Assembly (NCBI GenBank): GCA_043784065.1
Contig: JAYVYR010000159.1
Coordinates: forward strand, 1 to 6,340
Reading direction: 5' to 3'
DNA: 6,340 bases
Source: Bog-756 sp043784065
Lineage (GTDB): Bacteria; Actinomycetota; Acidimicrobiia; Acidimicrobiales; RAAP-2
A model generated the notes under the pieces. That model did not search any database and was not told the origin of the DNA. It saw nothing but the letters and a program-made list of their open reading frames with translations. Positions 1 to 5,915 of the stretch are shown here, in pieces; the stretch's first letter is position 1; each line of letters begins with the position of its first letter. The position numbers were made by a program, and so were the translations under genes.

Positions 1-855
1 TCCCACTCCCGGGTTGGCCAAGTATCCGAGGACGATCTCCTCGAGGCTGGGTTCGAGCACCTGCCAGCCGGCCCCGAGATCGGGTGGTTCGCCCCGGACC
101 AGCAGCGTCGACTGCCGGGCCGTTGACGTCGACGAGACGATGTCAGCGTCGGGCGGGTCGACCTCCAGCCGCGGACCCACGAAGAGTCGGTGCCCGGCCA
201 ACATTCCGTCGATGGTCCCGCTTGTCTGGACTCGGGCTGCCGACAGGATGATCAGTTCATCGCAGACCGGCTCCAGTTCGCTGACGATGTGGGACGACAG
301 GAATACCGTTGTGCCCCGATCGGCCACAGTGCCGAGCAGAGTCTGGAGCAGCTGGCGGCGGGCCAGCGGGTCGAGGGCGGCCACCGGTTCATCGAGCAGC
401 AGCAAGTCGGGACGCTTGCCCATGCACACGGCCAGGGCCACCTGGGCCTGCTGGCCGAGGGAGAGCCGCTTCACCTTGGCGTCGAGCGGAATGTCGACCT
501 CGGCCAGCCATCCGCGGGCCGACTCGTCGTCCCATGAGGCATTGAGCCGCCGTCCGAAATCCAGCATCTCTTCGACCCGGAAGCTCCCGTACAGGGGACG
601 CACCTGGTCGAAGTACCCGATATGGGCCAGGTGTGCCGTCCCGTTCGGGTCGACCTCCTCGCCGAAGATGCGGACCGACCCGGTGGTCGGTCGGGACAGC
701 CCGGCGGCCAGTCGGAGCAGCGTCGACTTGCCGGCGCCGTTCGGGCCGACAAGTCCGGTGATCGATCCCTCCCGCACGGTCAAGCTGCAGTCACGCAGCC
801 CCCAGTTGGACCGGTAGCGCCGGCCGAGGCCGAATGTCTCCAGTGCGGCGGTCAT
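1..855 (-). CDS. ABC transporter ATP-binding protein (partial, C-terminus off the left edge)
   Basis: Nucleotide-binding subunit of an ABC transporter, expected to hydrolyse ATP on the cytoplasmic side of a membrane partner that is not in the window. The frame is open from the ATG at 855 to the left edge, giving 285 residues without a stop. Visible motifs are Walker A GPNGAGKST (residues 37-45), a Q-loop glutamine in GYFDQ (about 84), the signature LSLGQQ (131-136, a variant of LSGGQ), Walker B LLLLDEP (151-157), the D-loop ALDP and the H-loop histidine in SSH (189). The ATPase core is complete; about 90 further residues form a C-terminal extension. The start codon overlaps the stop of the upstream gntR gene as ATGA and has a perfect AGGAGG seven bases upstream. 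YtrA-type GntR genes are commonly paired with such ATPases, so a membrane subunit probably follows beyond the edge. The substrate cannot be told from sequence. Confidence 0.95.
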   Translation of the reverse strand, partial: MTAALETFGLGRRYRSNWGLRDCSLTVREGSITGLVGPNGAGKSTLLRLAAGLSRPTTGSVRIFGEEVDPNGTAHLAHIGYFDQVRPLYGSFRVEEMLDFGRRLNASWDDESARGWLAEVDIPLDAKVKRLSLGQQAQVALAVCMGKRPDLLLLDEPVAALDPLARRQLLQTLLGTVADRGTTVFLSSHIVSELEPVCDELIILSAARVQTSGTIDGMLAGHRLFVGPRLEVDPPDADIVSSTSTARQSTLLVRGEPPDLGAGWQVLEPSLEEIVLGYLANPGVG

Positions 856-1256
856 CGTGGACCCTCCTTCTCCGTCGTTCGCATCACTTCGGCCATCAGT
901 GCACTGATCCCCTCGTCGTCGAGCCCTGCACTTCGGGCCTCCCGGACCCATGTCGCCAGGGCCTGCTGCAGTCCGACCCGTTGTTCGGGCGCCGCGTCGA
1001 GCGAACGTTTGACGAATGTTCCGCTTCCGGGTCGTCCTTCAGTGAGCCCTTGTTGCTCGAGCTCGCGGTAGGAGCGATGGACCGTGTTCGGATTGATGGC
1101 GATCTGGCGGACCACGTCACGTACCGTCGGGAGCTGGTCTCCGGGCCGGAGGATTCCGAGCTGGAGTGCCTGGCGGACCTGGTCCACGAGCTGTCGGTAG
1201 GCGGGCACACCGGAGGAGCGGTCGAGCCGAAATTCGATGGTCGGCTCCGGGTCCAT
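852..1256 (-). CDS. GntR-family transcriptional regulator, YtrA subfamily
   Basis: A 134-aa DNA-binding protein that probably represses its own operon with the ABC ATPase. Residues about 19-82 form the GntR winged helix: the opening AYRQLVDQVRQAL, then GDQLPTVRDV, the recognition-helix region NPNTVHRSYRELE and the wing GLTEGRPGSGTFV. Only about 50 residues follow, which fits the YtrA subfamily, whose members lack the large effector domain of FadR or HutC types. The stop overlaps the ATPase start by four bases. The ATG at 1256 has no Shine-Dalgarno; a -10-like TACATT ends six bases upstream, so the mRNA is probably leaderless. A perfect palindrome overlaps that promoter, which points to autoregulation. 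The effector is unknown; YtrA-type systems in other bacteria often respond to cell-envelope-active compounds, but nothing here proves that. Confidence 0.95.
   Translation of the reverse strand: MDPEPTIEFRLDRSSGVPAYRQLVDQVRQALQLGILRPGDQLPTVRDVVRQIAINPNTVHRSYRELEQQGLTEGRPGSGTFVKRSLDAAPEQRVGLQQALATWVREARSAGLDDEGISALMAEVMRTTEKEGPR
863..868 (-). promoter_or_regulatory. Shine-Dalgarno of the ABC ATPase gene
   Basis: On the minus strand the sequence AGGAGG lies seven bases before the ATG at 855, inside the last codons of gntR. It fixes the ATPase start and, with the ATGA overlap, suggests coupled translation of the two genes. Confidence 0.85.
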
Positions 1257-1261
1257 TGTCG

Positions 1262-1279
1262 TAATGTACTAGTACATTA
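1262..1279. promoter_or_regulatory. 18-bp perfect palindrome, probable GntR operator
   Basis: TAATGTACTAGTACATTA reads the same on both strands, with no spacer. It ends five bases upstream of the gntR ATG and covers the proposed -10 box (1263-1268). A GntR dimer bound here would block RNA polymerase. The regulator assignment is inferred from position and family; the palindrome itself is seen directly. Confidence 0.8.
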
Positions 1280-1291
1280 ATACAATTGCAA
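1263..1291 (-). promoter_or_regulatory. Probable promoter of the gntR-ABC operon
   Basis: On the minus strand a -35-like TTGCAA (1291-1286) and a -10-like TACATT (1268-1263) are separated by 17 bases. Each matches the sigma-70 consensus at four of six positions. The expected transcription start, seven bases after the -10 box, falls on the A of the gntR ATG at 1256, so the transcript would be leaderless. Confidence 0.55.
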
Positions 1292-1359
1292 CGGGTAGAT
1301 CGAGCTGTTGGACAACCCCTCGTTCGTGCTCAATCCGCCCCGTCATCTCTCCCCATTCC

Positions 1360-1377
1360 GGGCAGTCGTCCCTGCCC
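1360..1377. repeat. Inverted repeat with 6-bp arms
   Basis: GGGCAG (1360-1365) and CTGCCC (1372-1377) are perfect complements around a six-base loop. It lies between the two divergent promoters. It has no T-tract and no gene runs into it, so it is more likely a protein-binding site or chance than a terminator. Otherwise I see nothing recognisable in 1292-1414. Confidence 0.3.
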
Positions 1378-1414
1378 ATCGCCCCGTGAAGCCACTGTTT
1401 GCAGAGTCGACGGG

Positions 1415-1420
1415 TACACT
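1415..1420 (+). promoter_or_regulatory. Candidate -10 box for the DEAD-box helicase gene
   Basis: TACACT in the context GGGTACACTGTGG resembles an actinobacterial -10 box of form TANNNT. No good -35 is visible. If used, transcription would begin near 1427 and leave a leader of about 170 bases before the helicase start. Confidence 0.35.
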
Positions 1421-1426
1421 GTGGTT

Positions 1427-1596
1427 CGTGGTCGGGTGAGTGCTCACCACCGGGGTCTTCCTCATCCTGTTCTCCTGGCCTTCCGAAACGGCTCAGGGCA
1501 ATGACCCGAGGCGGGCCCGCACGCAGCCGTGACTCGCACGGTGCTGACGGTCGGCCTCGGCCGTCGATGAATGATGAGAGAGAGCTTCTGAACCCC
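1427..1596 (+). other. Probable structured 5' leader of the helicase gene
   Basis: This stretch between the candidate promoter and the helicase ATG is rich in self-complementary segments. GGTGAG/CTCACC (1435-1448) has a two-base centre, CCGTG/CACGG (1527-1541) a five-base loop, and an eight-pair stem with one G-U pair spans 1546-1565 around a four-base loop. The helicase frame stays open through it, but the translated residues look non-coding and lack family similarity. RNA-helicase genes in other bacteria are often controlled through structured leaders, so a regulatory role is plausible but unproven. Confidence 0.35.
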
Positions 1597-2844
1597 ATGA
1601 CCACGATCACCGATCCAGCGGATCGCGCCCTGGAGACCGGACACGGGACCGATCCCGACGCACTTGCACCCGAGCAGCAGAAATCGTTCGCCGAACTCGG
1701 CGTGGACCCGGCCATCGTCGGGGCCCTCGAGGCCCAGGGCATCCATGCCCCTTTCGCCATCCAGGCCATGACCGTCGAGGACGCGCTGGCCGGCCGCGAT
1801 GTGTGCGGCAAGGCCAAGACCGGCTCGGGTAAGACCCTGGCCTTCGGCGTGCCGCTCCTGCAACGCACCATGGCGTCGCCATCCACTGAACCGGGTCACC
1901 CGAAGGCATTGGTGCTCGTCCCCACCCGTGAGCTCGCCGTCCAGGTGAGCGAAGTATTCGAGCCGTTGGCCGAAGCGGCGGGCCTGCAGACCATCGCCGT
2001 CTACGGCGGCGCTGACATCGAGCGCCAGATCAGGAAGCTCCGCAAAGGAGTCGATGTGATCATCGCCACCCCCGGCCGACTCATCGACCTGGGCGACCGC
2101 GGTGAGCTGTCGGTCGCCGACCTCGAGACGCTCGTGCTCGACGAGGCCGACCGCATGGCCGACATGGGTTTCATGCCCCAGGTCGAGTGGGTACTGCGAC
2201 GCCTCGAGCGTGAACACCAGACCCTCCTGTTCTCGGCCACCCTCGATGGGGCTGTCGACCGCCTGGTCAGCCGGTACATGACCGACCCCGTGCTGCACGA
2301 GGTGGCGTCGCCCACCAACACGGTCGAAGCCATGGAGCACCGATTCCTCGAGGTCCATCAGATGGACCGGGTGAAGGTATGCGCCACCGTCTGCCATAGT
2401 GCCGACAAGGTTCTCGTGTTCGTCCGGACTAAGCACGGCTGTGACCGACTGGTCGAGCAACTGGGCAAGGAGGGCGTCAAGGCCGGTGCCATCCACGGCG
2501 ACCTGCGCCAGGTCCAGCGCGAACGCACGCTCAAGGACTTCACCGAAGGCAAGCTCCATGTGCTGGTGGCCACCGACGTGGCCGCCCGCGGCCTCCACAT
2601 CGACGCCGTGGACGTCGTCATCCACTTCGATCCGCCGGAGGATCACAAGGCCTATCTGCACCGCTCGGGCCGGACCGCCCGCGCCGGTTCGGCCGGCCTG
2701 GTCGTCTCCCTCGTCCAGTGGAACCAGGTCCTGGAGATCGAGCGCATCCAGACCCGCCTCGGACTGCGTATGCCCATCGTCGAGATGTTCTCGAACGACT
2801 CCCGGCTCGCCGACCTGGCCGCCTGGACTCCCGAGACGTCCTGA
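1597..2844 (+). CDS. DEAD-box ATP-dependent RNA helicase
   Basis: A 415-aa cytoplasmic RNA helicase that uses ATP to unwind short RNA duplexes, with likely roles in mRNA turnover, ribosome assembly or cold adaptation. All core motifs are present: Q-motif FAELGV...FAIQ (31-56), motif I AKTGSGKT (73-80), Ia PTRELA (109-114), Ib TPGR (158-161), II DEAD (182-185), III SAT (213-215), V ATDVAARG (325-332) and VI HRSGRTAR (355-362). The protein stops soon after the second RecA domain and has no basic or RGG-rich tail, so it is a minimal RhlE-like form. The start is uncertain. ATG 1597 gives the usual short N-terminus and has GAGAGAGAG 12 bases upstream; ATG 1567 adds ten residues but sits directly behind a stable hairpin, and ATG 1501 adds composition-biased sequence. 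The gene is divergent from gntR. Confidence 0.95.
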   Translation: MTTITDPADRALETGHGTDPDALAPEQQKSFAELGVDPAIVGALEAQGIHAPFAIQAMTVEDALAGRDVCGKAKTGSGKTLAFGVPLLQRTMASPSTEPGHPKALVLVPTRELAVQVSEVFEPLAEAAGLQTIAVYGGADIERQIRKLRKGVDVIIATPGRLIDLGDRGELSVADLETLVLDEADRMADMGFMPQVEWVLRRLEREHQTLLFSATLDGAVDRLVSRYMTDPVLHEVASPTNTVEAMEHRFLEVHQMDRVKVCATVCHSADKVLVFVRTKHGCDRLVEQLGKEGVKAGAIHGDLRQVQRERTLKDFTEGKLHVLVATDVAARGLHIDAVDVVIHFDPPEDHKAYLHRSGRTARAGSAGLVVSLVQWNQVLEIERIQTRLGLRMPIVEMFSNDSRLADLAAWTPETS

Positions 2845-2888
2845 ATCAACTGCAAACCAGCGGAGCCGGTTGGCGTGCCCAGTCGACG

Positions 2889-2936
2889 AGTCACCTACCG
2901 AGTCGCCTACTTAGTCACCTACCGAGTCGCCATCTC
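2889..2936. repeat. Four tandem 12-bp repeats upstream of the deacetylase gene
   Basis: Units AGTCACCTACCG, AGTCGCCTACTT, AGTCACCTACCG and AGTCGCCATCTC follow without gaps. Units 1 and 3 are identical, so a 19-bp stretch recurs exactly with a 24-bp period (2889-2907 and 2913-2931). A further AGTC at 2881 begins eight bases before the first unit. The array lies 29 bases before the deacetylase start. Its length is a multiple of three and the deacetylase frame is open through it, so it would read VTYRVAYLVTYRVA if translation began at the GTG at 2875. Confidence 0.8.
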
Positions 2937-2952
2937 CGCGCCTATCACCTCC

Positions 2953-2958
2953 GAGGAG
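2953..2958 (+). promoter_or_regulatory. Shine-Dalgarno of the PIG-L deacetylase gene
   Basis: GAGGAG lies six bases before the GTG at 2965. It decides the start in favour of 2965 over the upstream in-frame GTG at 2875, which has only a weaker GGAG nine bases before it, and over the downstream ATG at 2986, whose spacing is too long. Confidence 0.75.
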
Positions 2959-2964
2959 TACCAA

Positions 2965-3711
2965 GTGTCGGACCGAGCTGAACCCATGACCGTCGATGAC
3001 GGTTCCGCCGACGTCGAGCGGATCCTGATCGTCACGGCCCACCCCGACGACGTTGATTTCGCCGCCGCCGGGTCGGTGGCCACCTGGACGGCCCGAGGAA
3101 TCGACGTCGCCTATTGCATCGTCACAGACGGCGACGCCGGCGGTTCCGACCATTCCATCACCCGGCCCGAGATGGCAGCGATCCGTCGCCAGGAGCAACT
3201 GGAAGCCGCCCGAGCTGTCGGCGTCACCGACGTGAACTTCCTCGGCTTTCCCGATGGACGGGTCGTCGCCGACCTCGAACTGCGGGCAGCCATCTCCCGG
3301 GTGATCCGGATCGTCCGACCCGACCGGGTGGTGTGCCAGTCGCCGGAGCGGAACTGGGAGCGCATCTACGCCAGCCACCCGGACCATCTGGCTGCGGCCG
3401 AGGCGGCGGCCTGCGCCGTCTACCCCGACGCCCGGAACCCGTTCGCCTTCCCCGAGTTGCTGGCCGAAGGTTTGGCCGAGCACACCGTGCCCGAGATGTG
3501 GGTCATGGCGACCGAGCGGGCCAACCGGGTGGTGGACGTCACTGATGTCTACGAACAGAAGCTCGACGCCCTGAAGTCCCACCGAAGCCAGGTCGGCGAG
3601 GGCGAGCACCTCGATGAGCTGCTGCGGAATTGGATGTCCGGAACTGCATCAGCCGCCGGACTCCCCGATGGGCGCCTGGCCGAGGCCTTCCACGCAGTGA
3701 ACACCGCCTAG
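2965..3711 (+). CDS. PIG-L/LmbE-family zinc-dependent N-deacetylase
   Basis: A 248-aa enzyme of the family that includes MshB, Mca and GlcNAc-PI deacetylase, which remove acyl groups from N-acetylated sugars or amides using a zinc ion. The N-terminal AHPDDVDFAAAGSVATW (residues 25-41) carries the metal and base residues H26, D28 and D29. TDGDAGG (54-60) matches the family's next conserved strand, and ASHPDH (136-141) supplies the third metal ligand, H141. The HPDDVD form, rather than the HPDDE of MshB and Mca, marks a different actinobacterial subgroup, so I do not assign a mycothiol role. The GTG start is fixed by GAGGAG. The stop TAG shares its G with the GTG of the amidotransferase gene, making this the first gene of a three-gene unit. 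The substrate is unknown. No signal peptide is visible. Confidence 0.93.
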   Translation: MSDRAEPMTVDDGSADVERILIVTAHPDDVDFAAAGSVATWTARGIDVAYCIVTDGDAGGSDHSITRPEMAAIRRQEQLEAARAVGVTDVNFLGFPDGRVVADLELRAAISRVIRIVRPDRVVCQSPERNWERIYASHPDHLAAAEAAACAVYPDARNPFAFPELLAEGLAEHTVPEMWVMATERANRVVDVTDVYEQKLDALKSHRSQVGEGEHLDELLRNWMSGTASAAGLPDGRLAEAFHAVNTA

Positions 3712-4442
3712 TGGCCTCTGCCCGGCCCCTATCGGCGGGACGCCCCTGGGTCGTCCTCCAGCATGTGGCCCATGAGGGCCCCGGCTCGATCGCCCTGGCG
3801 CTCGGTGCAGCCGGCGTCGACGTGGTGACGACTCGGCTCGACCTGGGCGAACCCGTGCCGGAGTTCGACGACCTCGGCGGACTGGTGGTCATGGGTGGTC
3901 CTATGGGAGTCCACGACGAACATGCCCACCCTTGGTTGGCCCCCGAGCGGGAACTGCTGCGCCGGGCCGTCGAGCGTGCCATGCCGGTGCTCGGCATCTG
4001 CCTTGGTGCACAACAATTGGCGGCGGCACTCGGTGCGGATGTGACGACCGGACCCGACGAGGAAGTGGGTGCCGGCCGGGTGGAACTCACCACCGCCGGT
4101 CGGCTCGATCCCGTATTCGGGCCCGAGTACAGCGGTCTGTCGGGCACGACCGTGCCGTGTTTCCACTGGCACCAGGACACCTTCTCTCTTCCCGACGGTG
4201 CCGTGCACCTGGCCGCTACACGTCGCTACCCACATCAGGCATTCCGGGTCGGCTCCTTCGCCTACGGGCTCCAGTTTCACGTCGAGGTCGACGCGGAGCT
4301 TGCCGAGGCCTGGCGGTCATTCCTTCCCGACGAGATGACACTTTCCGCTGGCGAGGTGACACGGATCGAGGACACCGGTCGACGCCTCCTGCAACGGTTT
4401 GTGAACCTGACGGTGGCCGTGGCCGCTGGTGGATCGTCGTGA
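3711..4442 (+). CDS. Class I glutamine amidotransferase-like protein
   Basis: A 243-aa stand-alone GATase1-fold protein similar to the glutaminase half of GMP synthase. The triad is complete: nucleophile C97 in GICLGAQQL (95-103), and H190 and E192 in YGLQFHVEV (185-193). VVMGGPMGVHD (59-69) forms the oxyanion-hole region and FHWHQDTFSLP (151-161) is typical of the stand-alone COG0518-type proteins. It would release ammonia from glutamine or cleave a related gamma-glutamyl bond; no synthetase domain is attached and none is encoded next to it, so the acceptor is unknown. The GTG start at 3711 overlaps the deacetylase stop by one base (TAGTG), and the stop overlaps the next gene's start by four (GTGA). 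An in-frame ATG at 3630 would run deep inside the deacetylase gene and is rejected. No good Shine-Dalgarno is seen, consistent with coupled translation. Confidence 0.9.
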   Translation: MASARPLSAGRPWVVLQHVAHEGPGSIALALGAAGVDVVTTRLDLGEPVPEFDDLGGLVVMGGPMGVHDEHAHPWLAPERELLRRAVERAMPVLGICLGAQQLAAALGADVTTGPDEEVGAGRVELTTAGRLDPVFGPEYSGLSGTTVPCFHWHQDTFSLPDGAVHLAATRRYPHQAFRVGSFAYGLQFHVEVDAELAEAWRSFLPDEMTLSAGEVTRIEDTGRRLLQRFVNLTVAVAAGGSS

Positions 4443-5167
4443 GCTCCGGCAACGAGCCGGGTCCGGCCCAAGGTGACGCCGACGCTGACGTCGAAGATCA
4501 CGTTGCCGACGATCACAAGTCCGGAGGTCCCGACAAGCCGAAGTTGCGGGGAGTCTTCCACCAGATCGCTTTCTTCGTATCGCTGATGTCCGGGGCGTGG
4601 CTGGTCTGGGTTGCGCCGACCACATCATCGAAGCTGATCTGCCTTGTCTACGCCTGCGCCATCTCACTCTTGTTCGGCGTGAGTGCGTTGTTCCATCGCC
4701 ACACCTGGGGCCCGATCGGCCGGCGACGGATGCGAAGGGCCGACCATTCGACCATTTTCATCGCCATTGCCGGGTCGTACACCGCGGTGGCCGCCATCGC
4801 CCTGACCGGATGGGCCCGCACCACCGTCCTTCTGATCGTGTGGATCGGAGCCGTCCTCGGTATCACCCTGCGCCAGGTGTGGCTGGATGCGCCGAAGTGG
4901 GTCATCGCCCTGCCCTATGTGGTGGTCGGCTGGGCGGCCGTTGCCGTCCTGCCTCAGCTCTACCGTGCCATCGGCCCCCTCGGATTCATGTTTCTGCTGA
5001 TCGGCGGCCTGGCCTATTCGGCAGGGGCGGTCGTCTACGCTCTCAAGAAGCCAAATCCGGTACCCGGAGTCTTCGGCTACCACGAGGTCTTCCACGCCTG
5101 CACCATCGTCGGTGCGGTTTTCCACTTCATCGTGATCGCCGTGTTCGTCCTGCCGCTCGCCGACTGA
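4439..5167 (+). CDS. Hemolysin III/PAQR-family membrane protein
   Basis: A 242-aa integral membrane protein with seven predicted helices, roughly at residues 39-59, 65-85, 103-123, 128-144, 154-171, 181-201 and 219-238. The conserved metal-site residues of the HlyIII/PAQR superfamily are present: S82 and H86 in SALFH, D102 in RRADHS, and H215 and H219 in HEVFH. This fold is related to alkaline ceramidases and adiponectin receptors, so an amide hydrolase acting on a lipid is plausible; the haemolytic activity in the family name is not established for most members. The first 35 residues are soluble and acidic (D/E at 6, 13, 15, 17, 19, 20, 24, 25), unusual for this short family. The GTG start at 4439 lies in a GTGA overlap with the amidotransferase stop. 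It ends the three-gene unit. Confidence 0.92.
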   Translation: MSSGNEPGPAQGDADADVEDHVADDHKSGGPDKPKLRGVFHQIAFFVSLMSGAWLVWVAPTTSSKLICLVYACAISLLFGVSALFHRHTWGPIGRRRMRRADHSTIFIAIAGSYTAVAAIALTGWARTTVLLIVWIGAVLGITLRQVWLDAPKWVIALPYVVVGWAAVAVLPQLYRAIGPLGFMFLLIGGLAYSAGAVVYALKKPNPVPGVFGYHEVFHACTIVGAVFHFIVIAVFVLPLAD

Positions 5168-5210
5168 GGTTGGCGAGGGCATCCCCCTGGGCCGCCGGTC
5201 CATGGTTGCG

Positions 5211-5216
5211 TACGAT
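5211..5216 (+). promoter_or_regulatory. -10 box of a probable leaderless promoter
   Basis: TACGAT ends six bases before the ATG at 5223. Transcription would start on or next to that A, giving a leaderless mRNA. No Shine-Dalgarno precedes the ATG, and no clear -35 is visible. The same hexamer with the same spacing occurs at 6273-6278. Confidence 0.6.
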
Positions 5217-5222
5217 GCCGCT

Positions 5223-5450
5223 ATGGCTCTCACCCTCTACGGCATCATCGCTCTGAGCTTCATGATGACCATGTACGCACTCGAGCGTCGTGGGAACGGT
5301 TTCGTCCTGGCGTTCGCGGTGGGGTGCGCACTCTCTTCGGGCTATGGCTTCGCTTCGAGAGCCTGGCCCTTCGGTGTGGTCGAGGTGGTCTGGACGATCA
5401 TCGCCCTTCGGCGGTGGTGGTCGCTCGGCCATGTGATCCCGACGGCTTGA
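5223..5450 (+). CDS. Small three-helix membrane protein of unknown function
   Basis: A 75-aa hydrophobic protein with three probable membrane segments at residues 2-20, 27-45 and 48-62, joined by the short basic loop ALERRGNG. The ALSSGYGF and WPFGVVEVVW stretches and the RRWW end resemble a small, widespread actinobacterial membrane protein type for which I know no experimental function. An in-frame ATG at 5202 would add seven residues, but it precedes the TACGAT promoter element; the ATG at 5223 fits a leaderless start and begins directly with the first helix. The gene lies 55 bases after the hemolysin III gene but appears to have its own promoter. A hairpin follows its stop. Confidence 0.75.
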   Translation: MALTLYGIIALSFMMTMYALERRGNGFVLAFAVGCALSSGYGFASRAWPFGVVEVVWTIIALRRWWSLGHVIPTA

Positions 5451-5455
5451 TGGGA

Positions 5456-5475
5456 GATCAGTCGGGCGACTGGTC
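5456..5475 (+). terminator. Hairpin after the small membrane protein gene, candidate terminator
   Basis: GATCAGTCG and CGACTGGTC pair over nine positions with one G-U, around a GG centre (practically eight pairs with a four-base loop). It begins five bases after the TGA at 5448-5450. There is no T-tract, so termination is inferred from position and stem only; many high-GC terminators lack the T-tract. Confidence 0.4.
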
Positions 5476-5486
5476 CGCTGCATCCA

Positions 5487-5492
5487 TAAGAT
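5487..5492 (+). promoter_or_regulatory. -10-like box ahead of the dehydrogenase relic
   Basis: TAAGAT ends five bases before the GTG at 5498, which begins the dehydrogenase-like reading frame. The spacing fits a leaderless start, as at three other genes in the window. If still active, the relic is transcribed. Confidence 0.4.
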
Positions 5493-5497
5493 GGACG

Positions 5498-5896
5498 GTG
5501 CAACCGACATATGAGCACGCACGTCTTGTGGTGGCCGAGGGTGACCAGACCGGGCAGGAGCTGCTCGATGAGGCACTCCGGGCGCCCCTTCCGTCATCGG
5601 CGTCCAGCTCGAACTGATTGGGTTCGAGCTCTCATTGGAGCACCTGCGGCGGACCAGGAATGTCGTCGTGTCGGGGGCCCCCACGGCACGGCGCCGTCGT
5701 CGCCGGGCAAGAATGTGGCCAATCCCATGGCCATGCCGACGCCGCAGCGGTCATCAGCCGGATCCGAGGGCATCCGACCGTCCGATCCTGGCCGAAGTGG
5801 TGACTGGCCCGGGGTAAGGAGATCGCGCGCAAAGCGGATGGACGAACCCCCTCGGCACCCGGTCGACACATCTTCGAGCGTGTCGGCGGCATGTGA
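5498..5896 (+). pseudogene. Relic of an isocitrate/isopropylmalate dehydrogenase family gene
   Basis: Three frames must be joined to read this stretch. From the GTG at 5498 one frame gives VVAEGDQTGQELLDEALR, the nucleotide-side N-terminus of the family. A one-base loss near 5582-5589 moves the match to a second frame, PSVIGVQLELIGFELSLEHL then RRTRNVVV (5587-5670). Directly afterwards a third frame gives HGTAPSSPGKNVANPMAM (5682-5735), the family's C-terminal NAD-binding loop. Full members are about 350-400 residues, so roughly 230 residues between these pieces are gone, including the substrate arginines, the catalytic Tyr and Lys and the metal aspartates. The tail (ADAAAVISRI, ILAEVV, then ADGRTPSAPGRHIFERVGGM to a TGA at 5894) is in shifting frames and may be the decayed C-terminus; that part is tentative. 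Family recognition is from memory of the conserved blocks, not a search. Confidence 0.7.
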
Positions 5897-5915
5897 TTTG
5901 GAGAACTTACATGTT

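Noticed and set aside
14..817. A 267-codon plus-strand open frame over the ABC ATPase
   Set aside because: Its translation is rich in Ser, Arg and Pro with no domain. The minus strand of the same stretch encodes a complete ATPase core.
1511..1520. GCGGGCCCGC perfect palindrome
   Set aside because: A 10-bp all-G/C palindrome is expected by chance in DNA this GC-rich, and its position suggests no role.
1399..1596. Long N-terminal extension of the helicase (start at 1399 or 1501)
   Set aside because: The added residues are rich in Ser, Arg, Gly and Pro, have no family similarity and would begin upstream of the candidate transcription start or with poor ribosome-binding sites.
1462..2661. A 399-codon open frame antisense to the helicase gene
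   Set aside because: The plus-strand frame contains every DEAD-box motif. The antisense translation is low in conserved structure and is a by-product of strong third-position GC bias.
2845..2875. Terminator after the helicase gene
   Set aside because: AACC/GGTT arms with an internal mismatch form only a weak imperfect stem, and no T-tract follows.
2889..2936. CRISPR-like repeat array
   Set aside because: Units are 12 bp and directly adjacent with no unique spacers, and no cas gene is present. It is a simple tandem repeat.
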